From contig OZ316897.1 in assembly GCA_973895155.1 (NCBI GenBank), forward strand, positions 10,354,001 to 10,418,000: a stretch of 64,000 nucleotides of DNA. The letters run 5' to 3'. Position numbers and translations under genes: made by a program. The notes under the pieces are model-generated. The model did not search any database. It was not told the origin of the DNA and was given only the letters and a program-made list of their open reading frames with translations. Positions 1 through 11,360 of this stretch are shown piece by piece; the first letter of the stretch is position 1; the number at the start of each line of letters is the position of its first letter. The stretch comes from Marsupella aquatica. Taxonomy: Eukaryota; Marchantiophyta.

Positions 1-3000
1 AGAAGTTTGCGGTCCTAGCAGTTTGTGGGCTAGATTGTGCTGGTGAGATCGGGCTAAACCATTTGCTGTTGTGAGCAGCACCAAACACATGACAGACTAA
101 TCCCTCCCTTGTCCCCCACTCCACCATATTTAGTTACTAGCTAGTCAAGTACTGGTCTTTATCTGTTGACCATTTCTCCTTGCCACCCCTTACTTCTCTT
201 TGAGAATGAGGAATAGCTGGATAAACAGAAACAAAATGTGGCTAGAACCCTCACTAGTTTAGAGTAGTTCCTTCTTTTTGGTCTGAAAAGGGGACAAGGA
301 AACCTGCCCACCAGTGTAAGAGCACTCCCATCAGCACACACCAAACAGCCCCGCCATGTAGGAGACTTAGTAGTCCGGTGTGGCCACTTGGCAGATTGAG
401 TAACTGCAGAGACATTATTTTGATCAAAAGTGAGAGGGCCAATAATGGTATTTGATTGGTCTTGGTGGGACAGGCTTTGTCCACTTTGGACCACAGAAGA
501 GGGCACAGTGGGGGTTCAAAAAATAAGCCCACTGACTGGTCCCCCTATATTCACCCCCGCCCGGCTCAGTAGTGGGCTGGTGGAAGTCTTGTGGAAGTAG
601 TCTAAGTGCCAAAAAAAGAGTCTTAACAGGACCCCTTTGGCATTTCCTAGACTTAACGGGGACCCTTGTGACTAAGATGCCATCAAGATGGGCAAGATGG
701 GCCCTTGCGACTAAGATGCCATCAAGATGGGCAGTCAGAGGGGTTCTTAAGTCTTCATGCATTTTGTTGGACTGTTAAGTACAGGAGATGCCAGAGGGTC
801 CTGTTAAGTCTTTTCTTGTCTAAGTGCATCCACACAGGTTTCAGGTTGAGACTGGCATAGATTATTTTTCAAAGCTTTGTTCAGGTTGCCATCAATCAAT
901 CCAGGAATGACAGGACTTGTCTTGCACCAGTGAGTGACAGCCTTTAGGAGTTTCCAATGAACCGCATTTGTCTCTCTTCTGCAATTTGCTAATGGCGGAG
1001 GCTTGGGAGAAAATTTGCTTGTGGCTCACAATGCAAACATGTGGCAGTTTGGCAAATGTCAATAAGTGTTGCCAGGGCTTGGGCTAGATTTTTCTCTTTG
1101 GAAAACTGACCAATATCTCTACACAGAGAAGATTTTTGCATGGGCCGAATATCATCTACAACTAGCTCCAATTGCAAGTGTGAATTTGGTCCCCTGGCTG
1201 AGAGAGGTCCATTATAGAAGAGGCTCTAAGGATCTAAGTAAATCAACCTGATTGCAAGGAAAACTTGTCAAATCAGGCCTTTCCCAAATAATACTAACTT
1301 GTCCCTACCGGTAGAGATTCTGCTCATCAATCTAGCGCTGGATTGAAAAAGTCAGTCCCACATCATTCTCTCGAATAGTACAGCCGTAGTAGCAGGCCAG
1401 GCATGGGCCCATAGTATGAGGTTTGACCAACCTGGCCTAGCCTGGTCCAGTAACTAATAAGTTCAAGACCTGTACTCTTGTAACGATGAAATCACCTATT
1501 TTTCAGTGCTGAGTAAAGTACAGTCATGCGTCATTAATTCCCACGTCCAGGATCTACAAGTCTAAATAAGACAAGCGATTCCGTTTCCCCAAAACTTTCT
1601 GACAGGGCCCATCAATCAATTTACCGGATCTGGACATTTATTGGCCCCTCTGTAAATAAAAACAAGCTTCTAAAGGCTAAAACTCTGAAGCAGGCAAGGA
1701 GCGACGCTGGATCCATTGCCGGCCAGTCCTTGTACGTACCCTGCGAATCTGCTCGAGATTACCGTAGTGGTGGGAAGAATGCAAACACGAGGTAAAATGC
1801 GCGTGAAAACTAAACCACTTCGATCTCTGTGCAATGTCTTCTATTTTGTCCATGATATGAATTTTTTATGGCTGAGCGTTTCGTGGACAAAACATTCTAG
1901 TATTCGCACAATGTGCTTGACAATTGAATAGCCCAAATGTGTAATGCACAACGATAATACGCTAGTATTGTTCTGGAGTGGCGTCGAATTTCTTGTCGAC
2001 GTACTTGAGAGCACCCGACCTCGGCATTTGGAATCCATTATTAAGCCGATTAGCGGAATTCAGCTCGGGGCAGTCAGCCAACAACCCAGTCCTGGGATCA
2101 TGGGGCGACCATCGATGGACGATTGTAAATTTGTAACTGATGAAGCCGCCGAGCTCAACCCAATGCATTACCAACAGTACAGTACGGGTTGAAGAGGACG
2201 CTGTGAACGAAATTAATCTTGTCATGTGGGACTAGCTTTGTCATTCAGTCATTGAAGCTTTCTATTCGAGATTAATGGTCGTGTGCATGGGAAGTGAGGG
2301 TACGTCTGTCCTGCCGCATCCCCACATTGCGACGATCGTCGTATGTGTTGGCATACGATGTGATGGGTTATCCTTGTCGGGAGTCGGGAGAAGGGGGGGC
2401 CGGGGGGGGGGCGCGAGGGGCGGGAAGGGGAATGGGTTGGTGATCGAATTATTCTACCTGCACGAGATGGCGATGGCGACATGAATAGGAATTGATCGAA
2501 GCAGCAGTCACAGGCGTATGAATCAATGAACGAGTGAGTGAGCTAGTGTTGTCCAGTTCTTCTGTTATCAAAGTTGCATGTGGTTGACGTACAAAATATA
2601 AAAGAATAATTGAGTCAGTGACGGGCGTTTTCCAGTTTGGTCTGTAATGAGTTGTGATTATGAATCATAAAAATGAATGAGAGTGAGCGTTTCCCCAGTT
2701 GCCAGTTGGTCTCTTGTGAGTGAGAGGCGGCTGATGGAATCCTGGTGAACAACAATAGTACCGTAGTTAGCTTTGTTGAGATTCGGCAAATCTCACTGGG
2801 TTAGTCGACGGTATCCTCGATATAGGAGCTGTCGACTGTCGCTCACATTTTGATAGTGAATCATGGGTCAATCTGTAGCTCTTGACTTTGCTGGCCCGTG
2901 GGTGTTATGCCTAGTTAGGTTGTTTCCCGATCAGTTGGATTGAAGTTCACTTGTCATTTTGTCTCCTGGCTTGTTGGTTTCGTGTGTATGATTACAACTT

Positions 3001-3652
3001 AAGTTCGAGGAGGAATTTTGTTTAGCCAACGATATATAACTTTGGCCGGTAGATTCTCAGATGTATACTTTCCCGCTCTTACTTCTGAACACTGTTGAGA
3101 GTTATGCGTTTTGGGGTTGTTTGTGTTACAGTACTTGGTTGAGTCTTTGACTGAATAGAATTCGGAGTCTCACATTCGCTTCGTTGGTGGGGGATTCGTT
3201 TCGTCCTGGGGGCTCGGAATTGTTTCAACTTTCTGGAGGACGCTACTGTAGTCTGCCATTTGGAAGATTTTCAAGGGCATTTCTTCCGGCATTGGTTTCT
3301 TAATACCATCTACAATCTCTGGACTCTATGCAGATATAAAGATGTTGTCCTGATCGCGACAGAAACGTTGTGAAGCTTTACAGGCAATTTAAGTCGATTG
3401 GTTTGAAATGACCTGAATCGTGGTGATTCCCTGTGGGCAAGACGCGCGAGAGCGACTGAAAGAAGGGATGTTGATGTGCCAGGGAACCCAAGTCTGCAAC
3501 TGAATTACAAATGATTCGAGCTTGCCAATCGCAAATTATTGAAGCGCAGATAATCAACGAAAGGGAACGACAAACGTTGGTTACGACCTTGGTGAGGGGG
3601 GTCGAAAACCTCATGGTATCATAAATGCTGAATTGGTGGTACAGAGTTAGAG
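1..3652. other. Intergenic region, no gene recognised
   Basis: I found no reading frame here with recognisable protein motifs or a convincing exon chain. A short imperfect duplication lies near 660-745, where the phrase ACTAAGATGCCATCAAGATG occurs twice. A G-rich tract is listed separately. The last few hundred bases are probably promoter and 5' leader of the gene starting at 3653. Confidence 0.5.
2393..2436 (+). repeat. G-rich tract, possible G-quadruplex
   Basis: The plus strand has runs of seven and ten G, followed by GGGG, GGG, GGGG and GGG, separated by one to five bases. This fits the general pattern of a G-quadruplex-forming tract. It lies about 1.2 kb upstream of the gene at 3653. 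No function is shown by the sequence alone. Confidence 0.5.
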
Positions 3653-6600
3653 ATGGCAGTGATTCCGTTGGTGATGGTGGTTCTGCTGTCTGCACCATTC
3701 CTATTTTCCGCGGCGTCTTTGGAGCCCCAACTTCTTACGTATCATGCTTCAAAGCTTCAAGCGGAGCAAGATTTTGCTGCAGCCGACGCAGCCTTTGTGA
3801 GTGCCTTGGGCGATCCGGGGATGAGGAGCGACAGAGTCAGAGTGGCTGTTGAAGGCTGGAATTTCTGCAACCGAGCAGGAAACTTGAGTAGTCCCGTCCA
3901 TTCAGAAAACGGGACTGATGGACAGGTGTCCATAGGCAGCGGCAGCCCACGGTGGGCCGACTGCACCGATTTGGTCTGTCCAACAGACTCGTCTGGTGAG
4001 CCCCATCCTTCTCCTCCAGATTTTCGCAAAGATGCGGAAAGCCTTAATCATTAAGTTTTGGAATCGGAATTTTCGAAGATAAGAAGATCTTCATTACAAT
4101 GCCTCTAGCTAGCACACGTTTAAGAGGTGATCCCTTGTAGAGAATTGCGGGCTGAATTTCTGTATTCCACTGAAATCCGTGTTTGTTAGTTTGTACACCA
4201 TGAGCGTGGGGATCCCCTTGAGGGGAATATATCTGGACTAAATTCTGTGTATCCTTTGGATTAGTATCAACGACTCCGAATTCTCTCTTCAGATATCTCT
4301 AAAAAAGACCGCTGGGATCCATCCACACATTCTAGTGTAATTTGTGCTTCGATCCAGCTTCGAATGAATGAATGAATGAATGTAGGCTTCAGTGCCACAG
4401 CAGGGTAGTCATCTGTTCTCCGCCACTTCGTGTGTATGTCTCCAAATCTCTCAGTCGCTTTCGGCAGTGCAGTTTTGCCACGTGAAAGATGGGACCACAC
4501 TAGGAAGATCCAGTCAAGTCTCTCTTGCTCCGAACCCTTCATCCAAATTGCCTCAGAACCACCGATCAACAATAGTTGAGTTTCTCTGACCTTCACACTC
4601 CTGGTGGGACTCATTTCCGTCTCAACATTTTGTTTTTGAGCAATGGCGCAGTTTCTCAATTTCTCAATGAGGGTAGTGGCCCAAAAGTCCATCGAAGTGA
4701 GTTCCAAGTATGAGGATGAGAAATAGAAAGGGCCCAAAATCCAAATGCGAGCGTAATTCACATTGGCCATATCTCCTACGTTCAATCAACAAGATTGGAC
4801 ATCCTAGATCTATATGGCAACAGGCACGCAGGCTGAGTCTTTCATCTGTTTTTCGATCTCCCTTTGTCGAGATCGAAAACAACGCTCTGGTCCTGTGTTT
4901 TCAATGTCGAAATCGCTTTGTCGAATGACTTTTAAAAACTTTAATAATCAAAATCGCTTTGTCGAATGACTTTTAAAAACTTTAATAATCAAAATCACTT
5001 TCAGGGGCCTTATCCAAATATGAAAATAGCAGAATTTGTAACTTTCGCGTTCTAGAAAGTTTGAAGGACTTCCAAACAGGCATGCAGTTTCATAAGGTAG
5101 AAATGTTTCTTAAACGCCACTGATTGTAATATCAGACAATCTCGTTTCCAACCTCTTGTCATTAGGACAAAGGTTGAGTACGCAATATGGGCCTCGAAGG
5201 GAAGAGTCATGGGTAAACGTTGGACATTAGTGCAGGCATGTTTCTCGCTTTCGTTGATTAGCCGTCTGTTTGGAATTTGCGTTTGGAAGGCCGAGAATTA
5301 GACCTGCCAGATTCTTTCATTTTAGCTTTGATCTGGTGTAACCAGGAATGTTCTCATTAAATCTCTGCTTCTTTTTGCGACAGTTGTAGACACTTGCACA
5401 GCAGTCAATAGAGTTTCACAGTCGGACAACAGCTTGAGGCCGGGGGATGCATTTCCATGTGGCGATTTTACGGCTTACAACGACGCAGACTTGTTCGCCA
5501 TCGAGAAAGAGAAATTCTTAGGATCACTGTGTGCTGTTGGTGACTCATCTGACCCATGGAACTTCTGGATGGTCATGCTCAAGAATGGGAATTATGATGA
5601 GAACAGTGGACTCTGTCCCTTGGCTGTGCAGAAGAATTCGTCTTCCTCTCAGATAGATAGTGCTCTGAAGCGCTTCCAGCAGCCTCCTTCTCAGACTGCA
5701 ACTGGGTTGCTGAATGGGCAAACCAAAAGCGGGTTCCCCTGTTTTGGCACTGGTTGTATGAACCAACCACAGGTGTTCATCAATTATTCGCAGCCGCAGG
5801 GGAGTCTAGGGCTCGCTGGTGGGATTTATGGAACGTATGACTTGGACGAGGCTGGTGCTCTTGGCAGCTCCAATTCGTCATTCTTCTCTGTCAAATGGTA
5901 TAAGAACGAACGTGGAGGCAGCTGGTTTTTCCACCATGTGCTAACCACCAGCATGAAGTATCCTTGGCTCATGCTTTACCTCAGGGCAGATGCTACTTCT
6001 GGGGAGTCTGGTGGATACCCCTGGGATACACGAGGCATGATGCAGAAGGTAAAATAGTTCTGTCTGTTTGCCTTTCTCCACGGGACATGTCCCACAGTGG
6101 AAGCTCTTGCATTTGGCATCCGAAACACGGATTCACCTATCAGTTATTGTCGAATGTGTTGATGTTTGGGCCACTTAAAGGGCCTTTTTTTCTAAATCCC
6201 CGCTACTTTCCTTATCATAGTAGTAGATACACGTCAATAGTATATCATATACCACTTCATATTTTATGATTCTAAAGAATGTTCATTATTATTATTATGA
6301 AAAGTTGAGGATGCATCTGAGAGTGTGGCGATAGGCAGGGCTCTACAACTTTAGTCTGCACTCAGTACAATCCCTACGTTTGTAAACTGATACCAAACAA
6401 ATCCACCTGGGCCATAAGCATCAGCCATTAGTCCTCAAGAACCTGCAGTGTCGAAACACCACAGGAAGCTGATGCAAGTCCGATAAGTATTATGGATCTT
6501 GGCTCCGTTGGGTGCTTTGAGAACTAATGATATAGACTTCTTTATCTTAGACCATTTGCACTTTTCTTCAGGTGCCACAATCGCCCAATTTCACAGTGCA

Positions 6601-7376
6601 GTTCACATTGAACGTGCTGAAGGGAGGGGGTCCAAACAGCCAATTCTATCTACTGGATATGGGCGGCTGTTGGAAGAACAATGGGGTACAGTGTGATGGA
6701 GACCTTGCAACAGATGTGACAAGGTACAGTGAGATGATAATCAACCCAGAGACAGGAGCTGGATGTGGCCCCAACTCACTTCAAAATTGCCCTCCCATCC
6801 ACACTACTGCAAACGGCACACAGATCCATCGAAATGACACCCAGAACTTCCCCTACTCGGCTTATCATTACTACTGCGTACCCTACACTGCTCTCCTTGC
6901 CGAGACGCCAAACAGTGTGTGTGATCCTTTCAGCAATCCTCAGCCTCAGGAGCTGATGCAGTTATTGCCACATCCGGAGTGGGCTGCGAATGGCTACCCA
7001 GCCTACAAGGGTGACGGCTGGATTGGCGATGCCAGGACTTGGGTTCTCGATGTAGGAGCTCTTTCCAGCCGCTTGTTCTTCTACCAGGTTTGTTTCTTGC
7101 TAGCTGTGAGGTCTGTTCTCACATCTTGCTCCCTGTATCAGTTCACTCTGTCCCTGTAATGCAGTTGAGTTGAATGATAGTTCAGAGTTGAGGGAGCTGA
7201 ATCATTAGCACTGAATTCCTGTTGCCAACTGACAGGATCCAGGGACGTCACCTGCAATACGAAAGTGGCCATCGTTGGACATAGGCACTGAGATCTTCCA
7301 ACCTGACGACCCCCAACCACAGACTGCAGAATGGATTGTGAGCGATTTCAACGTGCTGGTCCCATCAACTCAGTGA
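3653..7376 (+). CDS. Secreted protein of a conserved plant family of unknown function (four exons)
   Basis: Exons are 3653-3995, 5384-6048, 6572-7087 and 7236-7376, all with GT-AG borders. The phases agree: exon 1 leaves one base, exon 2 supplies two, and the other junctions are in phase 0. The product is 554 residues. It starts with a hydrophobic signal peptide (about residues 1-21, MAVIPLVMVV then a leucine/alanine stretch), so secretion or apoplastic location is likely. The rest is rich in Cys, Trp, Asn and Pro. It includes the phrases MGGCWKNNG, DVTRYSEMIINPETG, AYHYYCVPY, GDGWIGDARTW and the C-terminal WIVSDFNVLVP. I recognise these as typical of a broadly conserved plant family annotated as a domain of unknown function (possibly DUF7705; the label is from memory). 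I considered neprosin/DUF239 and do not favour it. No catalytic residues can be assigned. Intron 1 contains a 41-bp tandem duplication. Confidence 0.75.
4911..4992 (+). repeat. Two-copy 41-bp tandem duplication in intron 1
   Basis: Two adjacent, essentially identical units begin AATCGCTTTGTCGAATGACT at 4911 and at 4952. They lie in the first intron of the secreted-protein gene, so they do not touch its coding sequence. Confidence 0.9.
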
Positions 7377-8150
7377 ATGTATGAGAGCACAATTCGATTA
7401 GTTGATGTGAATTTAAGCCCTTACTGAAAAATTCAAGCGAGGGACCTTTCCGTCGGCGGCAATCGAGACGATGGAGAGCTTTGTAAGGAAGGAAAGCCGT
7501 TCAACCAGAGAAGAAAATTTTCAATATTCGCTTTAAACTCTTTCTTATGTAAGAAGAGCTTTTGTAAGGAAGGAAAGCTGATCAAGTAGAGAAGATCAAG
7601 TAGAGAAGAAAATATTTATTCCTTTAAAACTCTTTCCTATGTAAGAAAGAAGCTGTCATTCATTGAAAGATTTTGTCCAAGGGTAAGGACGTCTTGATTT
7701 TACATTTGCTTAGATCAATGCGAAATCTTGGTGGAGGGTCTGTGATCCACTGGTCTGTCTTTTTGGGTCATGACAAATTTTACATGGGCAATCCATTTCA
7801 CACTCTTCAACCTGGGATACCCTTGCCATGCATCAACCCACTAGCCTTGCCTTCCACTTGTAAATCTCCTCTGACTCCACTCTCTTAAACCACCTTAAAG
7901 CTCTCCCGAAAATGGAGTTTGAAAATTGGGGCATATCACGAGAAACTGTTGGGAATGACCTTTAGAGAGCAGAGGCACTGAAGTCATATATCCCAGATAT
8001 AAAGCGTGCTGGGAATTGCCCAAATATGAAAAGCCCTAGGGCAGCTCTGGGGATTCATTTTGGGCAGCTCCCTCTTGGGAGAATTCCACCGTACACTTTA
8101 TGAGCTATCAGACATTTAGGACAAGTCCCTCATTAAGTGTCAAATGATGT

Positions 8151-8245
8151 CGATCATAAAGTAGGGAGTTGTCCAAAACAATTGTTTGATAACTCATTCG
8201 ATCATAAAGTAGGGAGTTGTCCAAAACAATTGTTTGATAACTCAT
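8151..8245 (+). repeat. Two-copy 48-bp tandem duplication
   Basis: The unit starting CGATCATAAAGTAGGGAGTT at 8151 is repeated directly at 8199 with no visible mismatch over about 47 bp. Confidence 0.9.
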
Positions 8246-9899
8246 GAAGTGTCAGAAGTTCTTGTAGCAATTTCTGTAACAGGTTTTTGCTTGGTACTGT
8301 GACCAACAATAGCAATAAGTGACATTTATGGTCAATAGTGCCTAAACCAGGAACAGCACGGTCAGAAACAATAACCTTGGACGGTCGGTGTAGGCTTGGG
8401 AAAACTGCAGAATAGTGGCTGCAGTCGCCCAAACTGCGATGTAACTTAAGTGAAGAAAATTTGGTCAATGTCTTGTGGTTTGAAAATTTATCATACCACA
8501 CTTATCATTAGGTATACTTTCACGCAAGCTACGGGGTCTTTTTCACTATGTTCTTGACATTTTTTGTGGTGTGACTATCCGTACCTGCATAGTAGAAGGG
8601 AGTTTGCATCCAAAAGCACCAGGGACTTGATTTAATTTGAATAGGTGCAAATGTTGCTGGTGATGCAAAGACAGGTGGAATATCAGGACTTCTAATACAA
8701 TTTGTGGATTTGTTCATGACTATTCATTTATCAAAACATGATCACAGGTTCACAATGTAACATACTTCTCTGGATAATTTGTCTTATTATTTACCTCAGG
8801 ATGCAAAGTCATCCTAAAATTGTAACTTTTTGCTCACTCGAAAGCATTCAAATGATCCGGTGGGTGATTGGGAAGAAGGGAAAGTCCAAATGGCATGGAG
8901 AGCCTAGCAAACCTGCTTTTGCCAAGAAATCCTAATGGTCCGAGTTTATGGACAATAAGAGAATGTTTGAATAGCTAGAGATGATGAAGAGCAAGAGGAG
9001 GAGGAAAGGAGTCCACACACACAGACAAACTTTAACATTTTTTAAAAGCCCAATAGCCAAATGTGATGTCTTCCCAGCATTGTGTAGCATGCCACATGGA
9101 TAAATCCTGTTCATAAAATGGATTGCAAGAGCCTCTCCAAAGTCATCACCAATCATTAAGCAATAATCAAAAGCCTAAGACCACAAGAAATCACCATTGC
9201 CTCTACCCTTATCCTGAAAATACCAAAATCCACAACAAAACAATGATCAAACCCTAATTCATCTGAAGACAATTCATAATATCTTCACCAAACGATAGCA
9301 AAAGATTGAGTTAGAAACTTGTAGGAAATTGCGTATGGGCAACCCTGACTCCAAATGGAGGAACTTGGTAAACCATAGATTGAACAAAACTCCACAATGA
9401 TGTGGTAAGCTGAGGCCAAAAAATGTGTAAGTCCTCCATTTAGAAAAACTTCTTGTATGGCTCATTAAGAGGGGCCCTAGTAGATAGCAAAATTTTCATA
9501 GGGGCCCATCACCTTAAAACTTTTTGCTATGGGTCCCATCAAGCTTATAGTTACCTCACTTTGATCCTGGGTGTACTAGTGCTTGCATCTAGCCAACTTT
9601 GGTGCCTTCCCCGCCCTTTCGCTATGTTTCTCCGCTTCCCTATAGGTGGCTAGGTGCAAATCCTAGGCAACTTTGGTACACTCTGAACCTGGGTGTTAGT
9701 TGGGGCCTTCCTGCAACAACTGGGGAACCCTCCTTCTTGTGGGAGTTAACCAACAACAACAAATCTTTAGTCCAACCCTCATTGGTGATGGCCCCTCTTG
9801 TTATTCTCAATAACTGACATAGTAACGGTTCTCTTATATATAATCTATGACGGTATAGGTATTGGAATTCAACAAGGAGAAAACTGGCTAAGTCAACAA

Positions 9900-10100
9900 A
9901 AACATAACTTGTAATTCACACTAAGTGGCTAATATTTTAAGTGACGTGAAATCTGGCAATTCTAGCCATAACCAAGAGAAAAAACCTATATAAGCCACAA
10001 GTGGCTAAGACTTTTTTAAGTTAGGTGAAATTGGCTAGCTTCCGCCAAAATTGGCTGAGGCTTTTCAGTGACGTGGAATTTGGCTAATTTTCGCCGCTAA
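9900..10100 (+). repeat. Three degenerate repeats with TGGCTAA and ACGTG cores
   Basis: Three diverged units share the order TGGCTAA/TGGCTGA, then a TTTT-rich spacer, then AGTGACGTG (AGTTAGGTG in the middle unit), then AAATnTGGC. Two of the three contain TGACGTG, an ACGT core of the type bound by plant bZIP factors. They lie about 1.3 kb upstream of the kinase gene. A regulatory role is only inferred. Confidence 0.45.
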
Positions 10101-10215
10101 AAAAAAACGCTTGTCGGCGAGACCAGTGATGCGACGAAAATCGTTCGGTCGTTGGGGCTTCCTCCGAGAAAATGGGTTCTGCAGCGCTGCGGTTTTAGTG
10201 GCGCCTTCAGTGTCA

Positions 10216-10228
10216 AAACCCTAAACCC
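10216..10228 (+). promoter_or_regulatory. Telo-box-like motif
   Basis: The sequence AAACCCTAAACCC is two units of the plant telomere repeat on the C-rich strand. A second cluster lies at about 11228-11256, with three TAAACCC-type units within 30 bases, roughly 110 bp before the kinase start codon. Single telo-boxes are common in plant promoters. These could equally be promoter elements or chance. Confidence 0.4.
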
Positions 10229-10859
10229 TTCTTCTTCTACTCCTCCCATTGTACACAGAATCGTCCTGTGCTCTGGTCCCACTTGGGCACAATTGTTTAC
10301 ACTTTTCCGCACCATTTGGGGCGCTCGACTAACGATCCCATTTCTCTAAGGGACGAATCGTTCCTCTCGGACAGTCTACACTTTTGGGTCGATTGCAACC
10401 CTACAACATTGCGCAGGGTTCGTCGGTCCTTCCGGTTGAGGTGGGAAGAATTACCACTTGTCGACGTTGTCCTTGGTGGAGCTTGTCCCGAGAGAAGGCA
10501 GGCAATGTAAACACGAGGAGGATTAGCGCTTTGTTGGCTGCTGCTGCTTTTGCTGGTTGTATGAGACATTCACAGGAGTGTGAGAATTCGTGCGGAGGTG
10601 CAGTGATGGTTCTTGATGTGACCAAATCTTCCTTTCCAAAGTGCTTTGCAAAATCCCGGGGAAGGGAGGGCGCGCGTGGTGGGTGATACTGTTGTTGAGC
10701 TGTGTCCTCACTGCTTTACCACCACCACCTTCTGCAGTCCGGGTTTCTCCTTGCAGTTTCTTCAGTAGCCTGAACTCTTCGTCCCCACTTTCCTCCTGGC
10801 CTTGTCTCTTCGAACCCTGTTTCACCGTGCCTGTTGCCGCTTTCCTCACCTCTCTGGAT

Positions 10860-10991
10860 GTTCCACACTTGGCCATTTTATACTCTTCAAGCGTTACTTT
10901 GCATCTCCTCACATTATTACTCGGAGTTCCACACTTGGCCATTTTATACTCTTCAAGCGTTACTTTGCATCTCCTCACATTATTACTCGGA
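10860..10991 (+). repeat. Two-copy 66-bp tandem duplication
   Basis: The unit starting GTTCCACACTTGGCC at 10860 is repeated directly at 10926. The copies look identical. Because 66 is a multiple of three, overlapping reading frames on both strands show an internally repeated peptide, which is an effect of the DNA duplication and not evidence of a protein. Confidence 0.9.
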
Positions 10992-11360
10992 ACCGCTTTG
11001 TGCTACTCATTTACGCCAATGCGAGCCAAGACTCCGTGTACAGCTGTCTGAGCACTTTGGCGAATGTTGCACTCTCAGATCTCTGAGCTGCCTCGGCTGA
11101 CCATGTGAGGTGACAGAATTGACCGATACGAAGCCGAGGAGTTGCTTGATTCTACGAGATAGTATTTTTCCGCACTCACGAAAACGACTGGCTAGCAAAA
11201 CGGCAAATACATTTAGTGTCCTTTGGTCCCTAAACCCTCGTTCTAAACCCTAGCCTAAGAGTCGAGGTTTATTCTTAAATTTCGAGCGAGGCACTAAGAT
11301 TTAGGTAGGGTTTTGAAGCGGAGTGGGGGACAAGGCCAGAGATATGATTGAAGTATTGTA

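Larger units (their letters stand above)
7377..11360. other. Intergenic region with short repeats, no gene recognised
   Basis: This stretch separates the secreted-protein gene from the nucleoside-kinase gene. Reading frames between 10150 and 11050 have no recognisable motif, and several exist only because of a tandem duplication. Near 7480-7650 a segment of about 85 bp (containing GTAAGGAAGGAAAGC) occurs twice in diverged form. The last kilobase is likely promoter and leader of the kinase gene. Confidence 0.5.

Noticed and set aside
3653-7376. Neprosin/DUF239 identity for the secreted protein
   Set aside because: The conserved phrases seen (MGGCWKNNG, TRYSEMIINPETG) fit another plant family better.
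10523-10978. 151-codon minus-strand frame with an internally repeated peptide
   Set aside because: The repeat comes from the 66-bp tandem duplication, and there is no recognisable motif or exon context.
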